A DNA stretch of 64,000 bases from Alisma plantago-aquatica. Its lineage: Eukaryota; Streptophyta; Magnoliopsida; Alismatales; Alismataceae. Both the position numbers and the translations under genes were made by a program. Positions 1 through 12,690 of this stretch are shown piece by piece. Location of the stretch: NCBI GenBank assembly GCA_963693085.1, contig OY856409.1, positions 1,539,916,072 to 1,539,980,071 on the forward strand, in the 5' to 3' direction. Each line of letters begins with the position of its first letter. Position 1 is the first letter of the stretch. The notes beneath the pieces were generated by a model, which made no database searches, was not told the origin of the DNA, and was given only the letters and a program-made list of their open reading frames with translations.

Positions 1-2388
1 TCCCAGTGGTGCCCATTTACAATGCCCTGGGTCCCTTACCAGATTTGCCTAGATCAAACACGGTTGGATTCAAGATTTATGAAGTTCAAGGAACTGATGA
101 AGAAGTTATATATCGATATTCCCTTCCTTGATGATCTTGTAGAAATACCTCCATGGACTAAGTTCTTGAAGACTCTCCTCACTTGCAAATACCTAATAGA
201 GGAAGTCAATACTATAAATCTAGCATGGATACCTTTAGACATTTTCCAGAGCAAGATACCTAAGAAACCCAAAGATCTTGGATCTTTTGGCATATCTTGC
301 TTTGTTGGGAACACTACATGTTGAAAGGGTCTAGATGATCTTGGGGAAAGCATTTCTATCATGTCTTATAGCTTAATGAAAAAGACTAGGGTTCATCACT
401 AACATACTTCCCACCGGCATTGTGATTCAACTTGTTGATTCTTCTATGACTACCCCCATGGGTAACGTAGAAGACATCCTTGTGAGAGTGGGACCCAAAT
501 TACACTGCCCATGTGACTTTGTCATCGTAGACATCAAGGAGGACTTACAATACCCTCTCATCTTTGTTCAACCTTACCTTGCAACAACTTGTACACTCAT
601 TGATGTCAAAGTTGGGATCCTAACACTAAGCCTAGGAATAGACACAATAGATTTCAAAGTCTTTGAAAGCCTCAAGGGACCCTCTTTCCAGGAGCAATGC
701 TATTTAGTCAATTGTGATGACAAAATGGCACAATTGTGGATGGAGGATCCTACTTCTGATGACCCTCTTTAGACATCTCTCATCAAATTCAATGCTCATG
801 AAATGAATGATGGACAGGTGGAGAAATTTCTCCTCTTAAACTCTGCAGAGGAAGACCCAAAGGTTGAATTTCAAGAGCTAAAATCTACCTCCATCATTGA
901 AGAAGAAGACAAGGAACCTATTACACCAGAGATGAAGCCTCTACTCGAGGGGCTGAAATATGTCTTCTTAGATGAGAAGAAAGTTTGCCCAGACATCATT
1001 ATTTCAGATATCACAACTGAGCAAGAAGACAATTTGTTGATAGAACTGAGGAAGAGGTAGAAGGCATGAGGCTAAAAAATGGCTAATCTAACTAGAGTGA
1101 GACAATCCCTCTACAAGCATAGAGTTAACATGATCAACAATTGCAAGACCTCCATCAAGCCTCAATGCAATCTGAATCTGATTCTAAAGGAGCTTGTGTG
1201 AAAGGTGGTAATCACACTATTGACTTTAGGGATCATCTATCCCATGTGTGATTTGATGTGGGTGAGCCACGTGTGAGTTATGCCAAAGAAGGGAGGGACT
1301 ACAATTGACTGAATGGACATAATGATATTATTCCCACCCACACTATCATTCGGTGGTGTATGTGCATAGACTATCGCAAGCTCAACAATAAAACCTAGAA
1401 GGACCACTTCCCCCTTCCCTTCCTCGGTCAACTCATGGAGTAAATTGCACATTAGGAATTATTTTTCTACCTAGACGGGTACTCTTAGACGGGTACTCTA
1501 GCTTCTACCAGATTCCCATTCATCCAAGTGATCAATAGAAGACTACCTTGACATATCTTGTTGGCATGTATGCTTTCCACCGGATACCTTTTAGATTATG
1601 CAATGCACCTAATACATTCCAACGTTGTGTGTCTGCCACCTTTTTCAACCTCATAGAAACCTTAATGGAAATTTTCATGGATGACTTCTCTGTATATGGG
1701 GATTCTTTTGAATCTTGCTTACACCGTCTCTCCATGATATTAGAACATTGTGAAGAAGCACATTTGGTGCTTAATTGGGAGAAATATCACTTCATGGTGA
1801 AGGAGGGAATTGTTCTAGGACATTATGTTAGCTCTAGAGGAAATGAGTTCGATAAAGTAAATATATAAGTAACTATCAAGATGTCTCTGCCAACTACTGT
1901 CAAAGTGATTCCAGCATTTCTGAGACATGTTGGATTCTATAGGAGGTTCATACGTGATTTTAGCAATATCACTAAACCTTTGACAAACCTTCTCTAGAAG
2001 GATGTGGAAATCATCTTTGATTCTGATTGCTTGAAGAGTTTAACACTCTGAAGGAAATTCCCTTATCAACTCCAATCCTTTATGCCTTGTCTCTTAAGTT
2101 TGAGATCATGTATGATGCCAATGACTATGTTGTAGGGGAAGTCATGTGGCAACATATCAACAAGAAACATCACACCATTTAATATGCTAGCAAGACACTA
2201 GACGATGCACAAAAGAATTACACAACCACTAAAAAGGAGTTTCTTACCATTGTTTTTGCCTTCAAAAAATTTCTACCTGATTGGGTCGCAAGTGGTTGTT
2301 AACATTTTTCACGTCTCTATAAAATATCTAATATCAAAGAAAGATGAAAAACCAAGGTTGGCCATATGGATCTTATTATTGCAAGAGT
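1..2388 (+). pseudogene. gag end / protease / RT / RNase H part of the Athila-type polyprotein, broken
   Basis: Three parts can be read. (1) 22-324 matches the capsid-protease linker of Athila-type polyproteins (KFLKTLL, then KPKDLGSFGI and a CFVGN end), and 422-772 is a degraded retropepsin-like domain (DFVIVDIKED, then PLIFVQPYLAT). (2) From 1357 a reverse transcriptase runs through CIDYRKLNN, FHRIPFRLCNAPNTFQR and FMDDFSVYG (about 1674-1700), followed by NWEKYHFMV and GFYRRFIRDFS (about 1930-1965). (3) From about 2100 RNase H follows (YDANDYVVGEVMWQ, YASKTLDDAQKNYTTTKKEFL), ending at LLLQEF where the LTR at 2394 cuts in. The frame changes and stops appear repeatedly. A 13 bp duplication (AGACGGGTACTCT, near 1473 and 1488) sits in the RT. 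Function is extinct. Confidence 0.88.
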
Positions 2389-2393
2389 TTTAT

Positions 2394-5235
2394 TGTAACA
2401 TACTAGATCTCGGACCCTACCCTGGAAGTTGACATGTTGGACTTAGCCAAACAAGGTTGAAGGTTGGATGATAAATAGATGTTTAGTACGATCCTAATGA
2501 GCCAATACATGAATTTATCACCCTAATGTATCCTAATGTTTTCACATTAGTCTTATGTTAATAATGGATACATAAAATATGTCACATAACTCATTTTGGT
2601 GGTAATATGAAGATAAGGAACTTAATTGGGTGAATAATTTAGATAATGGGTTGTTAATGGGCCATATGACATATCTCATAAAAACAAGTCTCAAAATTGG
2701 AAACAAACTTCAAATTTGAAATCTACATATCAAAATTAGCCTACATGTCAAATTTCATCTAATTTTGGCCACTTTGAAATATTAGGATAAGTTTAGGAGA
2801 GAGAAAATGAGTAAAAGGCATAAGTAATATTTCATATGACTATATAACTTCAAAATATGTAAATAATGGCAAATTCATATTCATCACTTCAAAGATAACT
2901 TATGGATAAATTTTGGTCCAATTTGGATGTTGTTTGTGCAAGTTATGCAATTTTAGGTACATTTTGGACTTTTTTGCAATTTACCTAATTTGGAGGTTTT
3001 CTTTGCAAGTTGTCACATGAATTATTATCCTTATATATTCCCTTACCATTCTCCAATTTTTGAACCATAGGGAACCTGGTTGCACCTTGGTTTGAAGGTG
3101 TTTCTTTCCATGGGCATTTTAGGAATTACTCGCTTTATAAATGAGCTTACCTTTAGAAACTATCAACCAATGGGGTTATTTCTTTGATTGGAGGTCGAAT
3201 GGGATGGCCTATAAGTGTCAATAAATCGACATTTGATATTCAATAAGCCTCTATGAGTTTCCCTCTTGCATGGCCATGAAATCCCTAGGCTACGGACACA
3301 TAGAAAGCTCCACGGACACCTCATGCTTGACTTCTTCCTTATCCATAAAGGTTTGCATGTCAATAGGCACCCTTGTCATTGGACACATGGAAAGTAACTT
3401 GAAACGTCATTCTTGACTTCTTCCTTATCCATAAATTCTTGCATATCAATGGACACCCTTATACATGACACATGGAAAGTCTCATAGACACCTCATACTT
3501 GACCTCTTTCTTTATATAGCCATATCTATCCCTTCCCAACTCCCAATTTGAAAATTCTTGCTCTCCTTTTTTTCCTCTAGTTTAGAGCATCATTCCTACT
3601 CTATTTTACCATGAAGTTGTTGTCCCCATTTAAAATTAGGTGCCTACCTTGGTGTAGAAGGCTCCTAGGGTTCCAAATTTCTCTATTTAGGATTTCTTAA
3701 GCTCCTCCTTGGTGATTTTGACCAAAACTAGTAAGTTTTCTCCTCTCCTTCCCTATTTTCATGTTTTTAGTCTTCCTTCACCTTCCTCTAGGTCAGAACC
3801 ATGGCCTTCCATGGTGAAACCCCACCTAGAAGCCATAAACACCTCATTTCCATGTTCTTTTGTTAGAGTTTTTCACCTCTAAAGTGGAGAAGGTGCTTCT
3901 TGCTCGAGATAGGAGCTTTGTTGGAGAAATCAGCCTCTCTAAGCTTGGTAACCTTACTTATTGGACCTATCCACCTTCCCTAGAGATTCTTTGGAGGCCT
4001 AGTCTTGGATCTAGGACTGACTTAGACTATTTAGATTCTGAAGTTGAGGTATGATGTATCCCCTATTCTTCACTATTGAGAAATTCACCTATGCTTATTC
4101 ATTCTCTTTGTCCTATGGACATTAGCCTATATACAATGTCTTTTCTTTTGAAAATCATGGTTCACGTGAACTACCTTATTTTATATGGATCATGTGATCG
4201 TGGATATTCTTTTGAACTCTTATCTTATGCTTTGTTCATGATGGAACTCTAAAAGATGACATGTGATGTCTTTTGCCCACTTATGAGGTGGACGTATATG
4301 TTGATCACTTATGTGGTGACTAGTTTATAAATTCTGGCTATACTTTCTACTTGACTCTTTATTTAACATGACATGTGATTCAGTAGCACTAAAGTAGTGT
4401 AATTGCATTGGTTTTTATGGTAGATGTGTTGTTTCCTGTCGAGCAGATGTGATATTTCCTACTCTTTTGGGATGGAAAGGAACCTCATACCCAGGGCAAG
4501 ATGTGTGATTCTTGGCCCATGCTTTATATATTTGGGAGATTGGTGATATTCCTTTCTCTATCAGGTTTCAAGTTAATGAGACTTGGCTGCCTTTGTGTTT
4601 ATATTTTTATAGGGCTATGTTTATCTCACATGCATCCAGGTTGATGATATGGGTGTGTGCCCTAATTCTTTACGTGTGCTTGTGCGGAATGGTAAGTATT
4701 ATTTTGTTATCATATGATTTCAATTCATTTTCTCTTGATATCCATTTGGGTGGTCCTTATCCTTTCTATGGGAAGCCTTTTATATTTGATGTCCTTTATT
4801 CCATATATTGCTCAATTTCCTATTTAGTACGCACATACCAGCCTTTGTTGATGTCATCTATTTTCTTTTCTTGATGGGGTATGCTTCCAATCCTAGGTGA
4901 AGGACTTGGATGATAAGGCGTGAAGTTTTAGACTAGCTTATGGAGTTAAAGCTCGGAGACAAAGTTGTTATGGTTTAGATTTCCCTCTACTTAGATCCTT
5001 ATGTTGTGTCATACATGCAAACTCTTATGGGATATTATGATGTACTTTTGTAATCTTTTGTAAAAATTGAATATAGTCATTATTTTTATTCCGCTGCTAT
5101 ACTTTGGTTGTTTTGAATACCATTTATTGAAATTAAAAATGTTACACCTATTCCAGCATACCTTTGAGTGTGTTTGGAATGGATGTTTTATTCTTCAATT
5201 TTTCTTTAGTAAGGGGGTGATCCTGCCTCCTTACA
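2394..5235. mobile_element. Candidate solo LTR, 2842 bp, inside RNase H of the Athila-type element
   Basis: The RNase H reading stops at GAGTTT near 2388 and resumes at 5236 with TTGATCCAGAGATCAAAGAC, so the host reading frame brackets the insert. The insert begins TGTAACATACTAGATCTCGG and ends CCTCCTTACA, which is the 5'-TG...CA-3' form of an LTR. The 5 bp before it is TTTAT and the 5 bp after it is TTGAT, which is a target duplication with one substitution. The right-hand copy restores the expected codons. No polyprotein motif is visible inside, so a solo LTR (or LTR-only derivative) is the simplest reading. The long LTR and the TGTAACAT...GATCTCGGACC start resemble large Ty3/gypsy LTRs. 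Confidence 0.75.
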
Positions 5236-6640
5236 TTGATCCAGAGATCAAAGACAAGAAATGGACCAAAAATGTTGTTGTTGATCATCTTAGCAGATTT
5301 CACATCCTCGATAGTGACACAGCCCCTATCTATGACTCCTTACCTGATGAACACTTGCTAAAAATATCCACATTCACATTGTGATATGTACATTTTGTAA
5401 ACTATCTAGCTATAGGAGTCCTCCATCTAGATTGTAAATTGTATGATAAGAATAAATTAATGTATGACATTCACATTACTATTTGGACGAGCCTTACCAT
5501 TTGTATTATGCTCAGATAGTCTTTACTTTCAGTGCATCTCTGAAGAAGAATCTCCTCTTATCATAGAGAAATGTCACTCTGGCCCAATAGGGGGGCTGCA
5601 TGAGAGCCAAAAAAGACTGTGTTAAAAGTCTTCCAATGTGGGTTCTTCTGACCCTCTATTTTTAAGGATACCAACAGATTTGTTAGGTCTTTTGATAAGT
5701 GCTAGAGATCTAGTAACATTTCTAAGAGGGATGAGATGCCCCTCAATCTTTATCAAGAAGTGGAGATCTTCAATGTTTGGGGTGTGGACTACATGGGTCT
5801 ATTTCCCTCTTCTTATGGATTCTCCTACATCCACGTCATTGTTGATTACATCTCTAAATGGGTAGAGGCTATCCCCACAAAGTCTAGCAACTCCAAACCA
5901 GTGATCAATCTATTCAAGGACATTATCTTTCCATACTTTATAGTTCTTTGAAACATCTTTTCCGGTGGGGGATCACACTTGTTGGAACACAACTTTGAAG
6001 CTCTCCTCTGCAAATATGGCATCTCCCACCAAGTTTCTACTCCATACCAACCTCTGACGAGTGGTCAGGTGGAAGTTTCTACACATCAGACCAAAGCTAT
6101 TATGTAGAAGATGGTTAATAGGATACGACAAGATTGAGCCAACAAGCTGAATGATGTAGTTTGGGCATATTGAATCGCATACAAGACTTTTCTTACCACT
6201 ACACCTTTCCACTTAATGTGTGGTACGTCTTATCACTTACAAGTGGAGCTTGAACATAAAGATCAATGGGGTCATCAAGTAGCTCAACTTTGGCCTATGT
6301 GCAACAAACAAAAATCATCTACTTCAACTATAAGAGCTCAAAGAGTTACGATTAACTGGGTATGAAAATGCTTGCATCTACACGGAGTGTACAAAGATGT
6401 GTCATGAGGGCCTCCTGAAGAGGAAGGATCTACAAGTCGAGACCAGGTATTGCTACATAACTCTCATCTCCGACTCTTTCCAGTAATGATCAAGACCCGA
6501 TGGTCGGGTCCAATCATCATCAAGAACATTTGTCCTCATGGAGCTATTATCATTTAGAGTGAGAAGACTGGATAATTCACAATCAATGTCCAACAACTCA
6601 AATGGTATTTCACTATTGTTGATATGCAGGTCAAGCAACC
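5236..6640 (+). pseudogene. RNase H end and integrase of the Athila-type polyprotein, broken
   Basis: The first stretch reads EIKDKKW, then NVVVDHLSRF (5240-5320), the end of RNase H. The integrase core is at 5736-6235: [30 protein letters not shown], then, after a frame break near 5950, GGSHL, KYGISHQVSTPYQP and SGQVEV. The expected catalytic Asp of the DGGSHF-type motif has been lost (SGGGSHL). The C-terminal part (6440-6640) keeps NSHLRLFPV, RWSGP and PHGAI, the usual Athila/Tat integrase end. Several stops interrupt it. It is the continuation of the polyprotein cut at 2394. Confidence 0.88.
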
Positions 6641-8076
6641 TCTATCACTTATCCCTCCAACATATCTTGATTGATTGTATACGTGTCAAGTCGTCGATGT
6701 CAAAGAAAGGCACTTCTCAGGAGGAAACTTGAGTGTTACTTTCATTTATATTACGTTCACATCTTAGTTCCTATTGCATTTAATTTTTCAGTGCATGTCA
6801 TGATGATATCATTAGTTCTAACAATTATGGTTATGGGTGATTAACTTTTGTTGAATGGAGAAAAAAGACAGTTTGTGGACCAATTGACATAGTTCTTCCC
6901 CTCCATCTTGAATCTAGTATTTGCTTGAGGATGGGAAAATATCTAAGTTTGGGGTGGAGGGTTTTTTGTATGTATTTTATTCTCTACCCACACCTACTAT
7001 TTGAACTAATGATCTTATCATCAAACACGTCATGCTTTGCATTTAGCTTAAAATTCTCAAAAAAAAATCTTTTCTAAAGTAACCAAAGCAATTACCTAAC
7101 CGGTTTAGATTCAAATTTTATGTTTGAATCCATGCATGAATCATCAATAACCCCCTTACTCAAAGCATAACCTCACAATGTCCAATTTCTTGAAGCAACC
7201 AATGGCTAGAAATAACCCTATGTAGACTAGGAACCCAAACATCATGTTTCCCTAGAAAAGATGGAAACTCTTTGAGGAAGTGAGAGGGACCAAACACATC
7301 ATTCTTCTAAATGAATAGTGAAACAAATTCATGGAATCGTCACTTTTTCCCTTATCACGTCACTATTTGAGCCTAGTAGGGCTAAGAGAACAAGTCAGTG
7401 TAGTGAATTATAAATCAAGTTGCATATTGATCTAACCCCTCCTCTACACTTCTTCTTCCATATTCATACCTTCCATTCATCAAAAAAAGTCATTAAAAGT
7501 TCCAAACTCTCAAGGTTGGGGTAGCACACCCTCTCCCTAATCTGTTCGCTTATTCCATACCCCTCTCGACATAATAGGGGTGTACCACCAAATAGAAAAG
7601 ATGCCAATGTGCACACAACAAAAAGTAAAAAGTGTTGCAGTTTATTTATCTACACAAATAAACACAATTTTGAGCCAAACAGAGGGGATATTTTCCTCTT
7701 CCTTTTATAACTCCATTATCTCCAATTTTTCACCCAGAGGCTCAATGAATGCCTCATTTTAAGATTCGTTTCACACACCCCAGTGTCAATCATTTGTATA
7801 CTTGTTGTTCTATGGGATTCTCTGAATGCTCATGAAAACTCTTAGATGTGCCTTAGTTTAGGTAATGGTGGTAAGGAAGTGTTTTTGGAAGAAAAATTGG
7901 AAATGAAGACATGGATAGATGTGTTCCATGGTCTCAGGAAGTTGGGCTACTTGGTTGTATCAGGTGGTAGGGAAATGTGTGAAATGACCCAATTGCATGG
8001 ATTGAAAGTATTCATTTGGCGATTATTTAGATTTTGTGTTACTCAGGGACAAGCAACATTTAAGTTTGGGGTTGTT
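6641..8076 (+). other. 3' untranslated region of the Athila-type element with polypurine tracts
   Basis: There is no coding similarity that I can see. Two copies of TAAGTTTGGGG occur (about 6946 and 8061). This phrase commonly stands in or near the polypurine tract upstream of the 3' LTR in Athila/Tat elements. The second copy is immediately before the candidate LTR start TGATGAATGC at 8077. Two short ORFs in between show no family features. Confidence 0.55.
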
Positions 8077-8439
8077 TGATGAATGCATATTCATCCTAGC
8101 CCTAGTCACATTTTTAGCCTAGTTTTTCTTTCATCTCCATCATTTTATCTTAGACTAGCTTGCATTTAGGTCTCCTTCATTTTTTTGGTAATTTATAAGC
8201 TTTTGATCCAAACTCAGGGCTTATGTGGTAGTATTAAGCTTCATTGCATGGTGGGAGTGTAGAAGATGGTGGTCTTGTTAATCGACTAGCGGGAACAAGA
8301 AACTTTTGAAGAAATGTACCACATTTTTTATGATTGATTCCTTCATCGAATGTTGAAACCATCGCATTGCACTACACCTACCAAGCCACTAGTTTTCTTC
8401 ACTCTATCCTTCCATCACAAGATGCTCCATTGATGCAGC

Positions 8440-8900
8440 ACTTTGACCTCGTGCCAATATCCCCCTGGGGGTAGGCTCAATTATGTCAATCCATTGGTTT
8501 ATAGTAGGTCTGCCTAGCCATCAATTTGCACCAATCTGACATTCCTTTAGTTGTCAGCCCACTTTCACCTATTGATGGTTGCATTGCATCTACCTACTGA
8601 TGGTAGTTTTTCCCATGCCTTGCCAACCTATGGTTGACCTACACATGCGTTATGACAGCCCCTCTGACATTGCCTACCGATGGCACGCCTGCATCACCTT
8701 TTGAAGGAAACCCTACGTGCCTTCTGATGGTCGCCATGCCTTCTTATGGTCACCATGCCTTCTTTCCTTATGATGGATGTTTTGCACTACCTTCTAGTGG
8801 CTATTCTTCTCCCTTCTAGAGGTAGTTCTGCACCCACCTTCTAATGGTCGTTATGCAACCATTCACCTAATTATGGTTGCACTGAATGTTGTGAGACTCC
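8440..8900. repeat. Degenerate minisatellite, unit about 20-22 bp
   Basis: The core (G)CCTTCTGATGGTCGCCAT and variants (CTACCGATGG, CTTCTTATGGTCACCATG, CTTCTAATGGTCG, CCTAATTATGG) recur about every 20-40 bp. The best-conserved run is about 8700-8860. It lies inside the candidate LTR. Confidence 0.6.
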
Positions 8901-10507
8901 TTGTCTACCAATGGAGTTAATATAGATCAATGACCCATCATCTTCCTCACTATGTTGTTTCCTCTTCATCTTCATGGAGGTGTTGAGACTTCACTCCTTG
9001 GCAGCTAGGAGGGTTTCAAACATATCCTCCACCTATAAATACTAGGGGACTTCCAGCAAAAAAGGCATCTGATATTTGATGTTGCATCCATTCCAAACCT
9101 TCTAACTCCACAATCTTCGACTCTCATCCATTAATTTTTGAATGACAACTGAAGGGCTCCCACCTCCACTATGCCAAGGTTCTAAAGATCATACCTTGAA
9201 AGATCCTTATCTATAGCACCTCCTTCTATCGATTGATGAACTCTAACACCATCTACCCCCTCTCCTTTGCTATGATAGTCCTAGAACCTGGAGAAGGAAG
9301 ACAGACGCTTTGCTTCCATCTCCAGCAAATGTCCAAGGGTGGTCTTCCTACTGCATCATCCAGCATCAGTTGGAGCACAAAGACATGCTTCTGCACACCA
9401 GGTATTTGCTTTCATTTTCTACAGTAATCATGGCTTTCTTCCTATGTTCTTATGTTGTTTCTGTTGTTTCTTCCATGAGTGAGTAGTCTTATTGTTAGGG
9501 TGCGGGAGTAGCCTTGCTGCCCCATTTTGCTTGCCTTACTACATCTATTGTTGTATGGACCAATATATTCTTTGAATCAATCTTTTTATGCTTATAGTAT
9601 TGCTTGATTATCAAGTTTATATGTAAATCATATCTTAGGTGTAGATAACTTCAAACACATGATCTAGGATACAGATTGGTTTATGTTAAACCCTTTATGG
9701 CAATTTTGGATAGGTGTTTTTTGTAGTGATAGATATATGATTTCTAGGTAACGCGATGGCGAGTTCAAACTAGTATATTTCTATGTTTTAATCCCAACAC
9801 CAGAAGCATGATTTTCCTAGCCTTAGCATATGTATTTCCATGCTTAGTGTAATGCAATGAGAGAGTGAATGGCAGGTAGCAGTGGTGAAACTCATTCCAC
9901 CCCAGTGTTCCCATCCATCAATTTATAAACCTTTTTAATCTAGACTTTATTATTTTCAACCTTAGTTTAATCAACCAAATCCAAATCTTGTGTTAAATAT
10001 TAGTTCTTGTCTGGTTACCTTGATCGGAATAATTCTTAAATACACTGTCTTTTAGGTTCGATCATGAACTATACTACAATAATATATGTCCGCTTGTAGG
10101 TGGTGATTGTTCTACTTCATTAGGTAAACTCTAGAGATTTCATCCTAATTAAATTTCTAGCATGATAATATCGTCACTTCCCCAAATTTCCTCAATTTGG
10201 CAAAAAGGTGTGTCGTCCAACCGACACACCATGTATCCTTCATGTAGGACAGTTACCCCTTTAGTTATTGAGGGTAACATGTCGCGTTGGCTCATCAACA
10301 TGTTGTGTCTCTGGTGATTTAAACACAATTTTAAGAATTAACTGACCCTCATTTTTAAATATGAAAGGACACTTATGGGATGGCTATGCTTTGTCGTTTG
10401 GAGTAACTTTTGACCAGAGTTGAGACCAGAGAACAAGAAGGGCAATTTTGTATAGCAAGGAGTGGTTACTCGAGGAAGAACCTCTTCTCTACTCCATTTC
10501 TTTTCCT

Positions 10508-10522
10508 TGGCTAAATAAAAGG
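10508..10522 (+). promoter_or_regulatory. TATA-like box in the candidate LTR
   Basis: GGCTAAATAAAAGGC is followed about 30 nt later by a GC-richer stretch (CCACCGCCGCCACTTG) that contrasts with the AT-rich surroundings. The layout suggests the U3/R promoter of the LTR. This is inferred from sequence form only. Confidence 0.4.
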
Positions 10523-11429
10523 CTTCCATTCTCCACCGCCGCCACTTGAAAGAGAAGGTTGCTGGAGTAGGAGTAGTAGCAAGGAAAAAACTTTGACTTC
10601 CAGTTGGAGTTCCTCCTTATTTTCTCTTCTCCCATGGTTTCTTTGTTATTTCCCTTCTCTTTCCATATTTTACTCCATAAAACATAATTTGCACTCGTGT
10701 TCTAGCACCATGTGCAAGAATATCTCTTTTCTTGGGCATGGGAGAGTAACTCCCATGTCATAGCTTATGTGAACTCGAATTTCTTCATTAGTGTTAGTTA
10801 TTTACTGTTCAAGATTGCATTGGTACCTAATTTACTTTCTTGCTTGGTTGGCCACCTTGTTTGCTTGTGTTGTGCTTCTAATATATTTTGGGAAGAATTA
10901 TCTAGAAGTATGGAGATGTGATTTTGGAAACACTTCCTTGACCAGGGGAGTAGTTGGGAATGTGTTGAGGGCCCAAGGTTTGTAGTTCGAAACTAAGCAT
11001 ATACATGTGACTCATATGTGGAGTTGGAACTATCTCATATCATCAGGAGGTCTATGAGATACAAACCTTCTTTTGTATGTTTACTAGTGTTTTAAATTTT
11101 CATTTTTTTAATAAGTTATGATGTGCAAGTGAAATCTCATCCTTATATCTCTAACATTTGATCTTAGTCACCACCCAAAGACTAGTGTTATACATTGTTG
11201 CTTTTATTAGTTGATTAGCATTATTTAATCAATCCAACCTATGCAAATGATATAGATTGTTGAATCTTAATGCTTTTGTGCCTAACTAACCTAGCTACTT
11301 GTGGATACGACCTTGACTACAATCGATCCCGTATACTTGTGGGGGAGAGACGATTTGAGACTTAGTTATTAAAACTCATTTGTTACTATGAGCCAACAGT
11401 ATGCCTCTTTTGGAAGTATGACCCTAGCA

Positions 11430-11705
11430 GTAGGAGGGGTGATTAGGCCCATGATTGGAACCATTACTTGGTGATAATGTAGCATATTCCCCTAGGATTA
11501 TTGGTATTTCACATATCAAAATGGTATTCCATTCTTCCACAAGGTCGTTCTTTTCAATATAGGTGTTATCGAAAAGTATGTCATTTTTTTTGCATGCCTC
11601 CTCTTGAGTATACGGACTTAGGCCGTATAAGGGGTGATTGGGAGCATGATCAGACATGTTACTTGGTGATCATGTAGTCTATACCCCAAGTATCATTGAT
11701 CTCTT
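11430..11705. repeat. Diverged direct duplication, about 195 bp apart
   Basis: GAGGGGTGATTAGGCCCATGA near 11435 recurs as AGGGGTGATTGGGAGCATGA near 11629. In both copies this is followed by TTACTTGGTGAT(A/C)ATGTAG and, further on, ATTATTGGT versus ATCATTGAT. No gene is evident here. Confidence 0.6.
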
Positions 11706-12690
11706 ACACATTCAAGGTGTATCTCACAACTGAACACTCTCACCTTTTGTTGCACATATTAAGGAAATTATAGGAGGGGATGACAAATCAATATAATTGG
11801 GTGTCTAGGCAAAAAGGGGTGCCATATTTATGAACATGATCCCCTAGAGGCCATGTTGGTCATACTCAGTTCCATTCCATCTTAAATATGGCACATTTTC
11901 ATGACATGTATTTCCTATCATAGATTTCAAAGCACTTTTTGCAACTGTCAGATCGTATTTTTGTCCTTTATTCTATCTTTCTTTTCTTGTTCTCTTTTTT
12001 CTCATGTTTTTGTTTAGAAGTCATTTTTGTTAAATCTTCCAAAAATGAAAATAAATATATGTGAAATAAAACAAAAATCTATAAAAATAAAAGATCTTGG
12101 CCATATGCCCACAATAAGATCCATTCCTACAACCTTTGAGTGAAGACGTGATTGTGAAATATGATGCTTATGAAAATTCATGTAGGGTCTCAATGCTTCT
12201 TTTTTTATGAATGGCCTCAATGCTTTGTTATCTTGCAAGTTTCTTATGAAGAAGTGTTGCTTAACACATTTCTTACAGGGAATTACATTAATATTATACA
12301 GCATCTTTTTCCTTTTGAATACATATGGTCTTTGAACACTATGCAATTGCCTTATTGTGAAAAAATGACTTTTGGTAGAATCAATGGAGCTCCATTCACC
12401 CTCTCCCTTTCTTGTGTGACAAGTATGGACCTGCATCACCCACGTTGAATATATCAAAAGATACCAAGACATAAGTAGTGTCAGGGACCCCTTGTAAGTG
12501 GGATAACCTTAGTCCAAATGTGCCCACTCTGTTGTACCAGCTATTGATTGCAATAACTGTGATCAGAGGTATATTGAGGGAAGACCCTAGACTACTGAAC
12601 CCACAAACCTATGTAGGATTGAAGTATATTGTATTAGAGCTAAGGACATCTATTTCATGTACTACATGAACATGTATAGATATTTTGGTG
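11706..12690. other. Non-coding, nothing recognised
   Basis: AT-rich DNA. The longest open frames (a 152-codon one on the minus strand, 12014-12472, and a 95-codon one on the plus strand) overlap each other and show no domain, compositional bias or splice pattern pointing to a gene. Confidence 0.5.

Larger units (their letters stand above)
1..11398 (+). mobile_element. Decayed Athila/Tat-type Ty3/gypsy retrotransposon (5' part outside window)
   Basis: Protease, reverse transcriptase, RNase H and integrase remnants follow in the Ty3/gypsy order on the + strand. A non-coding region with AAGTTTGGGG purine tracts (about 6940-6960 and 8061-8072) comes next, then a candidate 3' LTR from 8077. The DDFSVYG form of the RT active site and the integrase tail (RLFP followed by RWSGP) are typical of the Athila/Tat group. 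The reading frames are broken many times, so the copy is dead. It is interrupted by a younger LTR at 2394-5235. The 5' LTR and gag lie before the window, so the outer target duplication cannot be checked. Confidence 0.85.
8077..11398 (+). mobile_element. Candidate 3' LTR of the Athila-type element (about 3.3 kb)
   Basis: It starts TGATGAATGC directly after the TAAGTTTGGGGTTGTT tract and ends GAGCCAACA. Just before that end is the phrase TGTGGATACGACCTTGACTAC, which is common near the 3' end of plant retrotransposon LTRs. A TATA-like TAAATAAAAGG at about 10510 followed by a GC-richer leader fits a promoter inside an LTR. The 5' copy is outside the window, so the boundaries rest on motif position only and could be off. 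Confidence 0.55.

Noticed and set aside
12014..12472. 152-codon open frame on the minus strand
   Set aside because: Overlaps a plus-strand frame over the same DNA, has no motif and lies between repeats. Probably chance.
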